The position numbers and the translations under genes are program-made. This document shows positions 53,018 to 63,014 of a DNA stretch of 64,000 bases, in pieces (within the stretch, counting starts at the first letter, position 1; each line of letters opens with the position of its first letter). The notes under the pieces were generated by a model. It ran no database searches, was not told where the DNA came from, and worked only from the letters and a program-made list of their open reading frames with translations. Source of the stretch: Euclidia mi (lineage: Eukaryota; Arthropoda; Insecta; Lepidoptera; Erebidae); NCBI GenBank assembly GCA_944739405.2, contig OX123190.2, positions 61,461,805 to 61,525,804 of the forward strand. Reading direction: 5' to 3'.

Positions 53018-55958
53018 TATAAGGTTCATCCAAATTTGACAGACGACCCCCAACGCGTATGACGCCGTGTTCATCGAGAAACGGCTTGAGTCTAAGGATA
53101 GCGGGAGAACAAGGTACATTGTCTTTTAAATTTTGAATGTCGTTACTAAAATGAACAGCCTGTACAGCTCGTAGTAACTTACATTCTGCGAATTTGATAT
53201 CAGTACTTGATACAAAAGTCTCATTAGGTAGGTGCCTAAGAAACCTATAGACATAAACGAGAGCGCGGAGTAACTTAGACCACGATGACATGCGTAGTGC
53301 GAGTGCATAGATGGGAGACTCCGCAACCTCAGCAATCACGGGATAAGAAACAGACTTCCGTTCGGGTACATCTTCGTCTTCTGCACTGTGGTCAAAGGGT
53401 TGCATGGGCCATTCTGACGGATCATGGGAAATCCAAGAAGGTCCACGATGCCACAATGGATGATGCAGAAGATTAAGTGGAGTGACACCACGAGACAAGC
53501 AATCTGCGGGGTTCTCAATACCCGCGACGTGATTGAAACAAGTAGCAGTTACCAGTTCAATAAATTTGCTAACGCGGTTGGCGATAAAAGTCTGCCAGCG
53601 ATGAGGAGAAGAATGAATCCAAGCGAGCACTACTTTGGAGTCGGAAAATGCATATATTTTATTAATGGGGTAGTGGGGCAAAACTGTGTCTTGAACCTTG
53701 CGGAGCAACTGAGACAGCAGAAGGGCCGCGCACAACTCCAGTCTCGCAACTGAAATGGTTTTAACAGGTGAGACCTTAGACTTGGCACAAACTAACTGCA
53801 CCGAGTAGTTAGAACCAATGCGGACTTGCAGATATACGACTCCGCCGTAAGCACGCTCGCTGGCGTCAGCGAAACCTATTAAATTGATGGTACATCCATC
53901 TACCAACCCAAGATGACACGGAATAATAATTTGATTGAGCGCGGTAAGCTCAATACAAAACTGGCCCCAAGCGGCGACAATATGGTCAGGGGGTGTTTCA
54001 TCCCACTCATACTTTGATAGCCAAAGCTCTTTGATCAAGAGCTTGGCGTACAAAATTGTGGGAGCCACAAAACCCATTATGTCTCATAGCCTAGCCACTG
54101 TGGACAGCATAGTGCGTTTGGTGCACTTATCATCTGGTGGTGAGACGTCAAACCGAAAACTATCGCAGGATTTGTCCCAGCGTAAACCGAGAACCTTATG
54201 CGGTACAGACTTCTCAAACTCAATGTCTGGAGAAGCTTTATGAGAATCAGGTATGCGTGCGAGAACCTCCTTAGAGTTGCTTGTCCATTTGACAAGATCA
54301 AACTGGCCTCGCTTGAAAAGCTGAATAAGCTCTTCACAAAGCGAAATTGCTAGCGGAGCGGATAAGACACTACAGGCAATGTCATCCATGTACAAAGCGG
54401 AAGTGGCAACAGCCGCTGCGGCGGGAAAGTGATCGCCTTCATCAGCGATCAACTGGCGAACAACTTGTAACGCTTGATATGGGCTAGACTTGAGTCCAAA
54501 ACAAACACGATTGAACTGATACACAGATAAAGGTTCTTTCTTGTCAAAACGATAAAAGATCCGTTGAAATCTATGGTCAGATTCGCGAACGCCAATATTG
54601 AGAAACATTTGGCGGCAATCAGCTGACAGAGCGATTTGGAAAAGACAAAACTTTATTATGATGTTAAATAAATCACCCTGTAGATTGGGGCCGGCATGCA
54701 AAATGTCATTAATCGACTGACCCGATGTAGTCTTACAACTAGCGTCTAAAACCACACAAAGTTTAGTAGAGGTTTTATCTTCGCGAACTACGCCGTGATG
54801 CGGGATATAATATGAGGGCAGAGAGTTGCCCTCGTTGTTTACAACTACACTCAAAAAACCTTTATCTATGTAGTGACGAATGACGTCAATATAGGCGATG
54901 CGTAACTTAAGTGATGCATCAAGTTTACGTTCCAAACAATGGAAACGTCTGAGCGCAGCAGCGTACGAGTCGCCTAACGAATAAGGGTCACCACAGAATG
55001 GCAACGCCACAACGTATCTGCCACTGTCGTCACGAACAGTGGTAGCGCGGAAATGTTCTTCACACTCGAGATCTTTACGGCTCATCGAGGGCGGTGCGGT
55101 AACCTCTTCAAGCTCCCAAAATCGCTTGAGAAGAGAATCAATATTATTTTCTTCAAGAACAGAACAACAGCAAGACGTAACGTATTGAGAAGTATGTAAT
55201 GTAGGTACGGTACCCATAATCACATACCCAAATACCGTCTCAATAGCGGGCGGTAAGTTATTTTGCTCACTACGTACCACCTTAGTTAGTAGCAAGTGCG
55301 GGAATATTGCGGCTCCGATCAAAACAGCAATGTCTGCCGGATTCGCAAACTCCAAGTCTGCCAGCGGCAATGACACGAGGTGTGTGAGAAGCAATACGTC
55401 CACATTAGCGTTTGGCAATGTGTCCGTAATACGCTCCACGATAAGCGAAGAAATGTTAAAATTAATGTCTCCATCAAAACGCGAATGTATTTTAATATCT
55501 ACGGAACCCTTGCAATGTTTTTCTGAACCGCCGATCCCTCGGACTATTGAGTTCGTATTTTTAAAGTTATTCCATAATCCGAGGCGTTTGAATAACTCAA
55601 ACGTTATTAAATTGGTCTGAGATGCGCTATCTAGCAGACAACGTACCATGTGCGGCGACCCATTAACATCATATACGATAACTTGCGCTTTCCCTAACAG
55701 AACAGTCTTAGACGCCATACATCGCGGCTCAGCACTGTTCTGATCACTACAAGCGCGCGAAGGCCGTCCGCGCGTGCGTGCCGCCCGCGCAATGGATGTC
55801 GTACACAACGATATCTCATTCTGAATCGTCGGGGGCGCAGTTATCGTAGCCTGCACCTGCGACGTAAGTGTGTCAAGGTTAGCGGCTTGGCTTGATAACG
55901 GGTTACCTTTATCGAAGTGAAGCAGAGAATGATGTTTTTGATTGCATAAGCGACACTT
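53018..55958 (-). pseudogene. BEL pol: zinc knuckle end, protease, RT, RNase H
   Basis: From the RTE junction: CRLCNQKHHSLLHFDKG (end of the gag zinc region), the protease LLDSASQTNLITFELFKRLG, the RT SINDILHAGPNLQGDLF, CFGLKSSPYQALQV and the catalytic ALYMDDIACS. A single TGA at 54084-54086 replaces the expected Tyr before DIMGFVAPTILYAKLLIKEL. RNase H follows: LIGFADASERAYGGVVY, ISVARLELCAALLLSQLL, IYAFSDSKVVLAWIHSS and HVAGIENPADCLSRG. The C-terminus reaches GRLSNLDEPYSYSF and stops at 53004; the zinc-binding and integrase domains are missing. Confidence 0.92.
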
Positions 55959-58369
55959 AGAAGAAGTATGATTGATTTTGTGATAGTAGATGAACGATTG
56001 AGAAAGAATGTGTTGGATACAAGAGTATATCGAGGGATCGGCATCCACACAGACCACTTCTTGGTGTTGAGCCGGATAAGTGGGCTCTTTAAAGGATGGC
56101 GACACCGAGAGCGTAATGAAAATAGGGTCTTGGAAAGAATAAAAGTAGAAAATCTACAAGAGAAAGATGTGAAAGATGAGTATAAACGAAGATTGATAGC
56201 AAGATTTGAGAGATTCGATGGCATAAATGATATGGAAGAATTATGGCAGGCCTTTAAAGAAGAGGTAGTATGTGTAGCGTCTGAAGTATGTGGTATGATC
56301 AAGAGAAGGAAAATACGAAAGGTTAAGAATACATGGTGGGACAAGGATGTACAATCAGCAGTGTCAGAGAAGAAGAAAGCTTGGTCAGATTGGTTGCCTG
56401 CCAGAGCAAATGAAAGAATGGGAAAAGCAACGAGTGTAGACATAGATGAAGCAAAAAAGGAGTTTGTTAGGTCAAAAAGAAAAGTGAAAGAAATGGTTAA
56501 AAGGAAAAAAGAGGAAAAGAAAGATGAGTTTGATAGCAAATTATCTGACGATTTCCAGAGTAACATTAAGTTTTTCTGGAAATCCGTTCGTGCAGTTCGA
56601 GGAAAAACTCAATCCTCAGAACACACATCCATCAGAGACGAGAATGGAATTATAGTAAATGGTGAATTGTGCGTGCTGAAGAGATGGAAAGAGTATTTTG
56701 AAAGTTTATTCGAAAGAACGGCGATACAGACACCGATAGCTGAAGTGAATTGTAATGATAGCAATGATGAAAGCGTTATTGGCGTGGACGACATCGTGAA
56801 GGCACTGGGAAGTATGAAAGTAGGTAAGGCTGCAGGATATGATAGGATTACAGTCGAAATGCTGAAGGCTGGACAGGGCATCATAGTTGGTCAGTTGCAG
56901 CGGTTATATAACTTGTGTTGGAACACCGGCCGAGTACCTAATGACTGGACCACAGCTGTAGTTGTGCCTTTATATAAAGGAAAAGGCTCGCAACAAGACT
57001 GCAAAAACTATAGAGGCATTAGCCTTCTCAGCATTGTTGGCAAATTGTATGCAAAGGTACTTATTGAAAGAGTTATGGAAGTAACCGACAAGAAAATATG
57101 GGATGTACAAGCAGGATTCCGAAAGGGTATGGGATGCACGGATCAGGTTTTTTCCTTGCGAAGCATAGCCGGAAAATTTTTGGCCAAAGGTCAAAAGGTC
57201 TATTGCGCATTCGTGGATTTGGAAAAGGCTTACGATAAAGTGGTGAGGAATGAAATGTGGTCGGTGCTGTCAATGAACGGGGTGGACAGCAGCCTCATTC
57301 GAGCTCTGAAATCCCTTTATGAGGATTCTAGAGCTTGTGTGAGGATAAACGGGGCATACACTGACTGGTTTACCATCGATAAAGGTGTTAGACAGGGATG
57401 TGTAGCGTCGCCGTGGCTGTTTAACCTCTTCATGGACAGTTGTTTGCAAGATTTAAAACATAGTGACTGCGGATTAAGGATGAATGGGTTACTCGTCAAA
57501 TGCCTCTTTTATGCTGATGATCAGGTTATACTTGCGTCTTCAGCGGAGGAGTTGCAGGAGATGGTAACAATCATGCATCGTGCGTTAGAAAGGAAAGGAA
57601 TGAAAGTGAATGTAAGTAAAACGAAAGTTATGGTTTTTGAAAAGGAGGAATGCGTTACGGCTTATAATGTTTTGATCGATGGACAGCGAGTGGAACAAGT
57701 GAATGAGTTTGTTTACTTAGGTACGTTGTTTACAAGAGATGGTAAGAATGAAGCAGATATTGAAAGGAGAGTTAATGCCAGTAATTGTGTGAATGGAGCT
57801 CTGAAGGCGTTTATGAACAGTCAAAACGTGTCCAAAAAGGCACGTTTGGCTGTGCATAGAGGTGTGTTAGTGCCTACCCTTATGTATGGTAGTGAAAGTT
57901 GGGTATGGCAGAAGAGATTTGAAAGTAGAATAAATGCTGTAGAAATGAGAGCACTGAGAAGTATGTGTGGTGTGTCTTTGACCGACAGAGTAAAGAATTG
58001 TGTGATACGAGAGTGGTGTGGGGTAAAAGAAGATGTAGTGACAAGCATTGAGAATGGCATGTTAAGATGGTTTGGGCACATGGAGAGGATGGATGACGAT
58101 AGACTGACAAAGAAGATATATCAGGCTAGTGTGAATGGGACAGGACAAAGGGGAAGACCTAGGAGAACGTTCTCTGACCAGATTGGAGACATCCTGAAAA
58201 AAGGACAAGTCAGAAGTACCCTTAACAGAAGAGCATGCATGAGAAACTTGATGGGAGTGAGTGAAGCAAGTGAGCTATGGATATGGATAGGATCGTTGCA
58301 AATGGCGTTCCGTAGTCTCTGCCTACCCCTCCGGGAAACAGGCGTGAGTCTATGTATGTGTATGTATGT
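55959..58369 (+). mobile_element. 5'-truncated RTE LINE in BEL gag
   Basis: It is flanked by ACACTT at 55953-55958 and 58370-58375. It starts inside the endonuclease (RSMIDFVIVDERLRKNV) and runs to the ATGT tail. It is a close relative of the full-length copy at 34760-38234, in the opposite orientation. Removing it by position restores continuity of the BEL zinc-binding region. Confidence 0.93.
55968..58369 (+). pseudogene. RTE ORF, 5'-truncated but open through RT
   Basis: An 800-residue open frame: endonuclease end (RGIGIHTDHFLVLSRISGLF), linker, RT with AAGYDRITVEMLKAGQG, GISLLSIVGKLYAKVL, AFVDLEKAYDKVV, GVRQGCVASPWLFNLFMD and the catalytic CLFYADDQVIL. The C-terminus has MLRWFGHMERMDDDRLTK and GRPRRTFSDQIGDIL. 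Near 58275 a short rearrangement (CTATGGATATGGATAGG) shifts the frame, so the usual SVVSAYPSGKQA ending is read out of frame and the ORF runs into BEL DNA to 58418. The endonuclease N-terminus is absent, so it cannot act alone. Confidence 0.9.
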
Positions 58370-58388
58370 ACACTTTGTCTTACTAGAA

Positions 58389-59485
58389 CAATTACTTGTT
58401 TTATGCTTAAGCAATTAATGCAAGCTTCGTTATCTTTTACGCATTTAAAACGAGCGGTTGGATTCAAATTATTGATGGCACACATTATTGATGGGACACT
58501 TGTATAAATGGTCGTGCACTATATTACTGCACAAACACTTATGTGAATTAATTTTATTCGATTCCGAGCATGTTACGTAAGATTGTGGATTAGGGACCGA
58601 GTTATTATTACTATTTCGCGATTTATTCAACCTTTGTTTGTTGCTGTTAGTGTTAGATGGGCCAGATGAACCAGACTGCGTATTATGAAATATTCGACAC
58701 TGATCTTTGATGAACGAAATAAAACTATCTAGTGTAGGTATTTTATTATTGCGTTCCGACATCTCGAAAACACGAATTGTATCAGTGTCAAACTTTTTTA
58801 AAGCGAGTTGAAGCAACATAAAGTCGGAAAGATCTTCTAATTTTAAGTTCCTAAAAGAATTAACCGCGGTTACGAAGTTATCAATAAACAGCTGAAAATT
58901 CGCGACAGACGCGTTGCCGGACAGTTTAAGATTTAAAGCTTGGTCAAAGTAGGTAGACGCTAGGACGCGCGTGTCTTGATATCTGTCAAGTAGTGACTGA
59001 AATATGACCTGATAATTCTCAGCACTGGGTGTGACACCTGCAAATACGGACTGGGCCTTCGGTGACAGTTTACCTATTAAATAGTACAACCTGTCAGCAT
59101 CTGTCAGAGAACCATTATCGTGCACCGTAGACTTAAAACTCGCATAGAATAACGGCCAGTTTCGTATATCGCCATCAAACGACATAATCTCGATTGGCGC
59201 TAATTTCGGCTTGCGGGCCGCGGCAACGGGCTGAGCCGAACATTTACCCTCCAATTGCAATTGTATACGCTTAATAATACAATAAAGATCTTCGAATGAG
59301 GTGTACGCCTGATAATTCGGTTTTTCATCAGGATTGATAGAAAGTAATCTTGCGTTATAATCGTCTAACAACTTATAAAAATCTGTTCGAATACTATCTC
59401 CTGTCATACAATAACTGAGAAATGCTTCGCTATTACTGTCAGAAATAAAGGCGGTTTTTGAACGCTCGTATATGTTTTGAATGAG
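58389..59485 (-). pseudogene. BEL gag, main piece
   Basis: It resumes with IQNIYERSKTAFISDS. The conserved DUF1759-type capsid block is present: PIEIMSFDGDIRNWPLFYAS, DRLYYLIGKLSPKAQSVFAG, VIFQSLLDRYQDTRVLASTY. A zinc-binding region follows. The frame ends at 58469 because of a 16-bp tandem duplication (CATCAATAATGTGTGC and CATCAATAATTTG), then reads NLNPTARFKCVKDNEACINC. A second small deletion changes frame before KHKTSNCSSKTKC, at the RTE insertion. Confidence 0.85.
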
Positions 59486-61859
59486 CTCAAACTCAAACTC
59501 AAACTCAAATATGTTTATTTCCATAAAAATGTTTAAATTTTTTGGACACGTCAGAAAGTTATAAAAAATAAAAAATAATAAAAAAGTAACTTTAAATGCA
59601 TATTAACATAGTTGAGCATTGAAAAAAATGCCTGTTCAGAAAGTAGAGCCTCGTGAGAAGAATCAGGCAAGAAACTCCGGGCCACTCTTTTCTACGTCTT
59701 GATTCTATACAATTTAAAAGCTTAGTAACTACATTGAATTTTTCATAGGTATATGAGCTGGTGTGTCTATAATGTTGTTGTCAATTAATAAGACTTTTTT
59801 AATAATAATATAAAAGTACTAACTAGCATAATATAGACACAATAACTCACACTCACATGAAACTTAACACTAATCAAACATAAGTAGCCTGTGGGACCGA
59901 GCAAATTAATCCCAAGCATTTTTATCTTCAATATAATCTAGCACTGAATAGTACCCTTTTTGGCAAAGTTTACGTTTTATAATCTTTTTGAATTTATTAT
60001 AACTTAAATTTTGAATATTGCTTGGCACTTTATTGTAAAAGCGCACACATTGGCCTTGAAAAGATTTCTTTATTTTCTCTAGCCGGGTAGCCGGCACTAC
60101 TAGCTTACTCTTATTTCTAGTATTCAAATTGTGGATATCACTTTTCTTTGAGTATGAGGCCTTGTTTTGGAATAAATATATTAGGTTGGAATAAATGTAC
60201 TGGCTTGCAACTGTTAAAATGTTTATTTCCTTGAATTTATTCCTTAACGAAGCCCCATAATCCAAATTATAAATTGCCCGAATAGCTCTTTTCTGCAGAA
60301 CAAAGATGGTCTGAATGTCGGCAGCATTTCCCCACAGGAGAATACCGTATGACATTATACTATGAAAATAGCTATGATATACAAGCCTGGCAGTGTCAAT
60401 GTCAGTTAACTGGCGAATTTTCCGGACTGCGTATGCTGCAGAGCTGAGTCTATTCGACAATTTACTAATATGTGGTCCCCATTGCAGCTTAGAATCTAGT
60501 GTAATGCCTAAAAATTTGGTGTTATCCACAAGATCCAACACATCATCCTTAACCTTTACTGAGGTGTTCACTTGTTTGACGTTAGGCATCAAAAATCGAA
60601 TACATTTAGTTTTAAGTCTATTTAAAAGCAGGTTGTTAACCTCAAACCAGCGAACCACCTTTGAGATAGCAATGTTTACATCGTCCATATCAATTTGCTG
60701 TCGTTTTAATTTAAATAAAAGTGAGGTATCATCAGCAAACAGTACTATCCCGTGCTTGTCATTGACGAGGTGTGGTAAGTCATTAATATAAACTAAAAAT
60801 AAAAAAGGAACGAGGATTGAACCCTGTGGGACGCCCATTTTGACTACAGACCCATGCGAACGCGTCCCGTTGACATCAACTCTCTGAATCCTATTACTCA
60901 AATATGAAGTAAGAAGATGCAGAGCAGAACTACTTAAACCATAGTGATGTAATTTCCTGATCAATGTATCATGTTCTACACAATCAAAGGCCTTGGACAA
61001 ATCACAGAAGACACCTAAAGCATCATGTGAATCCTCCCAGGCATCAAAGATATGTTTTACAAGCTCAACACCGGCATCGGTCGTGGAGCGCCCCTTTGTA
61101 AAACCAAATTGTTTAGAGTGTAGAAGCTCGTTGTTATTAAAATAACTTTGCAGTTGGTCTAGTATCAATTTCTCGAAAATTTTGCTAAATGTGGGCAGCA
61201 CAGAAATTGGCCTATAGTTGGTGGGGTCTGATGTGCTACCTGCTTTGTACAAAGGTATTACCTTGCTATCTTTCATAAGATCAGGAAATACACCACAGTC
61301 AATACACTTATTAAATATTAAAGCTAATCTGTTAGCAGCTAAAGCAATAATGGACTTGGTAATAGTAACGGAATTTCCCCACAAGTCTGCAGTCTTCTTT
61401 AAATTTATATTATTAAAAGCTTTTATAACATCATTTGAATTTATATACTGAAATGAGAAATTACTATAGGTTGTACTCATGTTTTCTTTTAAGAGAGATT
61501 CCGCTGCATTGGTTGATGAGTCCAAAGATCTAGTAGTAATAACGGGGATATCAGTAAAAAAACTTTCAAACGCCGATGCAACTTTTGAGTCTGATGTGAT
61601 AGTGTCATTATCAATGTTCAAACTAAATTTTGAACTTTTACTTTTAACTTTCCCAGTCTCGCTGTTTATTATATTCCAAGTCATTTTCATTTTATCGTCA
61701 CTACTCCTAATCCTTGAACTCAGGTAAAGAGACTTAGCTTTCTTGCAAAGTTTCCGAAATATCCTAGCATAGTTTCTAACATAATCCTGAAATTGTTCAC
61801 TTAAATTAAAGTTTCTCTCGTCATATAGCTCATACAATCTCTAAAATTCTTTTTTTTTT
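59486..61859 (-). mobile_element. 5'-truncated LINE with TTTGAG tail in BEL gag
   Basis: Minus-strand LINE lacking the endonuclease. It ends with four TTTGAG hexamers (59486-59509, read on the minus strand). The flanks AATTGCTCAAA (61860-61870) and AATGAGCTCAAA-like text (59480-59491) appear to be an imperfect duplication of the BEL target. The 3' UTR covers 59510-59905. Confidence 0.88.
59906..61837 (-). CDS. LINE reverse transcriptase, 643 residues, uninterrupted
   Basis: A single open frame starts in the linker before RT (DKMKMTWNIINSETGKVKSK). RT motifs in order: SNDVIKAFNNINLKKTADLW, NYRPISVLPTFSKIFEKLIL, KQFGFTKGRSTTDAG, GVFCDLSKAFDCVEHDTLIR, MGVPQGSILVPFLFLVYIND and the catalytic GIVLFADDTSLLFK. 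The C-terminal block includes NTKFLGITLDSKLQWGPHIS, YHSYFHSIMSYGILLWGNA and FVLQKRAIRAIYNL. It resembles the Jockey/CR1-like LINE at 14-3082. The ORF is intact but lacks an endonuclease and ORF1, so autonomous movement is not expected. Confidence 0.88.
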   Translation of the reverse strand: MYELYDERNFNLSEQFQDYVRNYARIFRKLCKKAKSLYLSSRIRSSDDKMKMTWNIINSETGKVKSKSSKFSLNIDNDTITSDSKVASAFESFFTDIPVITTRSLDSSTNAAESLLKENMSTTYSNFSFQYINSNDVIKAFNNINLKKTADLWGNSVTITKSIIALAANRLALIFNKCIDCGVFPDLMKDSKVIPLYKAGSTSDPTNYRPISVLPTFSKIFEKLILDQLQSYFNNNELLHSKQFGFTKGRSTTDAGVELVKHIFDAWEDSHDALGVFCDLSKAFDCVEHDTLIRKLHHYGLSSSALHLLTSYLSNRIQRVDVNGTRSHGSVVKMGVPQGSILVPFLFLVYINDLPHLVNDKHGIVLFADDTSLLFKLKRQQIDMDDVNIAISKVVRWFEVNNLLLNRLKTKCIRFLMPNVKQVNTSVKVKDDVLDLVDNTKFLGITLDSKLQWGPHISKLSNRLSSAAYAVRKIRQLTDIDTARLVYHSYFHSIMSYGILLWGNAADIQTIFVLQKRAIRAIYNLDYGASLRNKFKEINILTVASQYIYSNLIYLFQNKASYSKKSDIHNLNTRNKSKLVVPATRLEKIKKSFQGQCVRFYNKVPSNIQNLSYNKFKKIIKRKLCQKGYYSVLDYIEDKNAWD

Positions 61860-61870
61860 AATTGCTCAAA

Positions 61871-61945
61871 TAAAATATTGCGTTTTGCTTCTAAGATTGT
61901 CATCTCCTTGTCTTCCGACACGCGTGACTTCTTTTGTTGTGACAT
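61871..61945 (-). pseudogene. BEL gag, N-terminal piece
   Basis: The start codon is at 61943-61945. It reads MSQQKKSRVSEDKEMTILEA, then KRNILFEQ, where the LINE insertion begins. The continuation is at 59485. Confidence 0.75.
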
Positions 61946-62146
61946 GCTTACGTAAGTATAAGCTAATGAGACCGAAATAAAATAAGAATATCTAATGTAC
62001 CTATTATTTTACCAAAGTAGGCTAAGTAGGCAACACTTTAGAGCTGTGGAATTAAAAGTTGCTCGAAATATGAGATTTACAAGACAACTATGATAGTACC
62101 AGAAATAATAATTGAGTAAGTAGGTAGCTACATAAAAGTTTAGTTT

Positions 62147-62402
62147 AATGCGGTGATGCTGGGGGAATAAACTTCCAGTCAATATGATTTATGGAAAGTT
62201 CTTCCTGAATACGAGTACGATAACCCGCGACGTGGCCCTATACAGTGTTTGTACACGGATAACGGCACTTGTTTAGTGGGCGCAAGCTCTTATTTACGCT
62301 ACCTTTATAAGTTTCTCAGGGAAGAATATCGTACTCGTCTTCAGGAAGAACTTTCCATAAATCATATTGACTGGAAGTTTATTCCACCAGCATCACCGCA
62401 TT
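62147..62402. repeat. 76-bp inverted duplication within BEL integrase
   Basis: 62147-62222 is the reverse complement of 62327-62402, with very few mismatches (GGAATAAACTTCCAGTCAAT, TTATGGAAAGTTCTTCCTGA). The spacer 62223-62326 is also integrase. It is a fold-back of the element on itself. Confidence 0.88.
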
Positions 62403-62947
62403 TCGGCGGATGTTGGGAAAGCATGGTCAAAGTAATTAAAACGCATCTCTTCAAGGTCATAGGTCAACAGATCCTCTCTTACGAAGAGCTTTTAACTGTC
62501 CTTGCACAAGTCGAGGCACTGATCAACTCGCGTCCGCTCACGGCATTGAGTAGTGACCCTGCAGAACCATCCGCGTTAAGCCCTGCACATTTTCTGAGCA
62601 CAGTGCCATCATCGTCGTTTCCGGCTCCTGAAGCAGACTCTTCAAGCTTGCTCCAGAGACATACTCTGCTGGATAAACTCGTGCAGTCGTTCTGGCGGCG
62701 CTGGCGTGCGGAATATCTACACCAGCTTCAGGCTAGATCCAAGTGGAATAGTCCTGCATCCCCTATACAGGAGGGTACGTTAGTCGTCATAATACATGAT
62801 AATGCTCCGCCGCTTTCATGGCCGTTAGCCATCGTAGATAAATTGCATACTTCCAAGGACGGTACAACCCGCGTTGTTACCGTGAAAACCGCTAAAGGGA
62901 GTTACGTGCGCCCTGTTGTGCGTCTCTGTTCGCTTCCAACTCAGTGA
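62226..62947 (+). pseudogene. BEL integrase, C-terminal half, opposite strand
   Basis: It starts after the fold-back: RRGPIQCLYTDNGTCLVGAS with the second catalytic Asp, then FIPPASPHFGGCWESMVKVI with the catalytic Glu, ALINSRPLTALSSDP and SALSPAHFLS. The C-terminal DNA-binding region (FWRRWRAEYLHQLQARSKW, GTLVVIIHDNAPPLSWPLAI, VVTVKTAKGSYVRPV) ends SLPTQ at 62947. The first catalytic Asp and the zinc-binding domain are absent. It lies head-to-head with BEL RNase H on the other strand. Confidence 0.88.
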
Positions 62948-63014
62948 GATCTAGCCTGAAGTTGGACCTACCTCTTAGTTTAAGTATTTAGTTAGTAGTT
63001 TTTGCTATTATTGC

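Larger units (their letters stand above)
53018..62147 (-). mobile_element. BEL/Pao LTR retrotransposon split by two LINEs, integrase missing
   Basis: Minus-strand BEL/Pao. The gag start is at 61945; gag continues at 59485-58376 and 55958; then protease, RT and RNase H run to 53018. A 5'-truncated LINE (59486-61859) and a 5'-truncated RTE (55959-58369) interrupt gag. The element stops abruptly after RNase H, where a second copy at 63015 also stops. Integrase is absent here and LTRs were not found. Confidence 0.9.

Noticed and set aside
55841..56566. Minus-strand ORF of 241 residues
   Set aside because: Antisense shadow of the RTE endonuclease/linker region on the plus strand.
58469..59524. 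Start codon at 59524 for a gag protein (MEINIFEFEFEFEL)
   Set aside because: Those residues come from the LINE tail repeats; BEL gag only begins at about 59485 here, with its true start at 61945.
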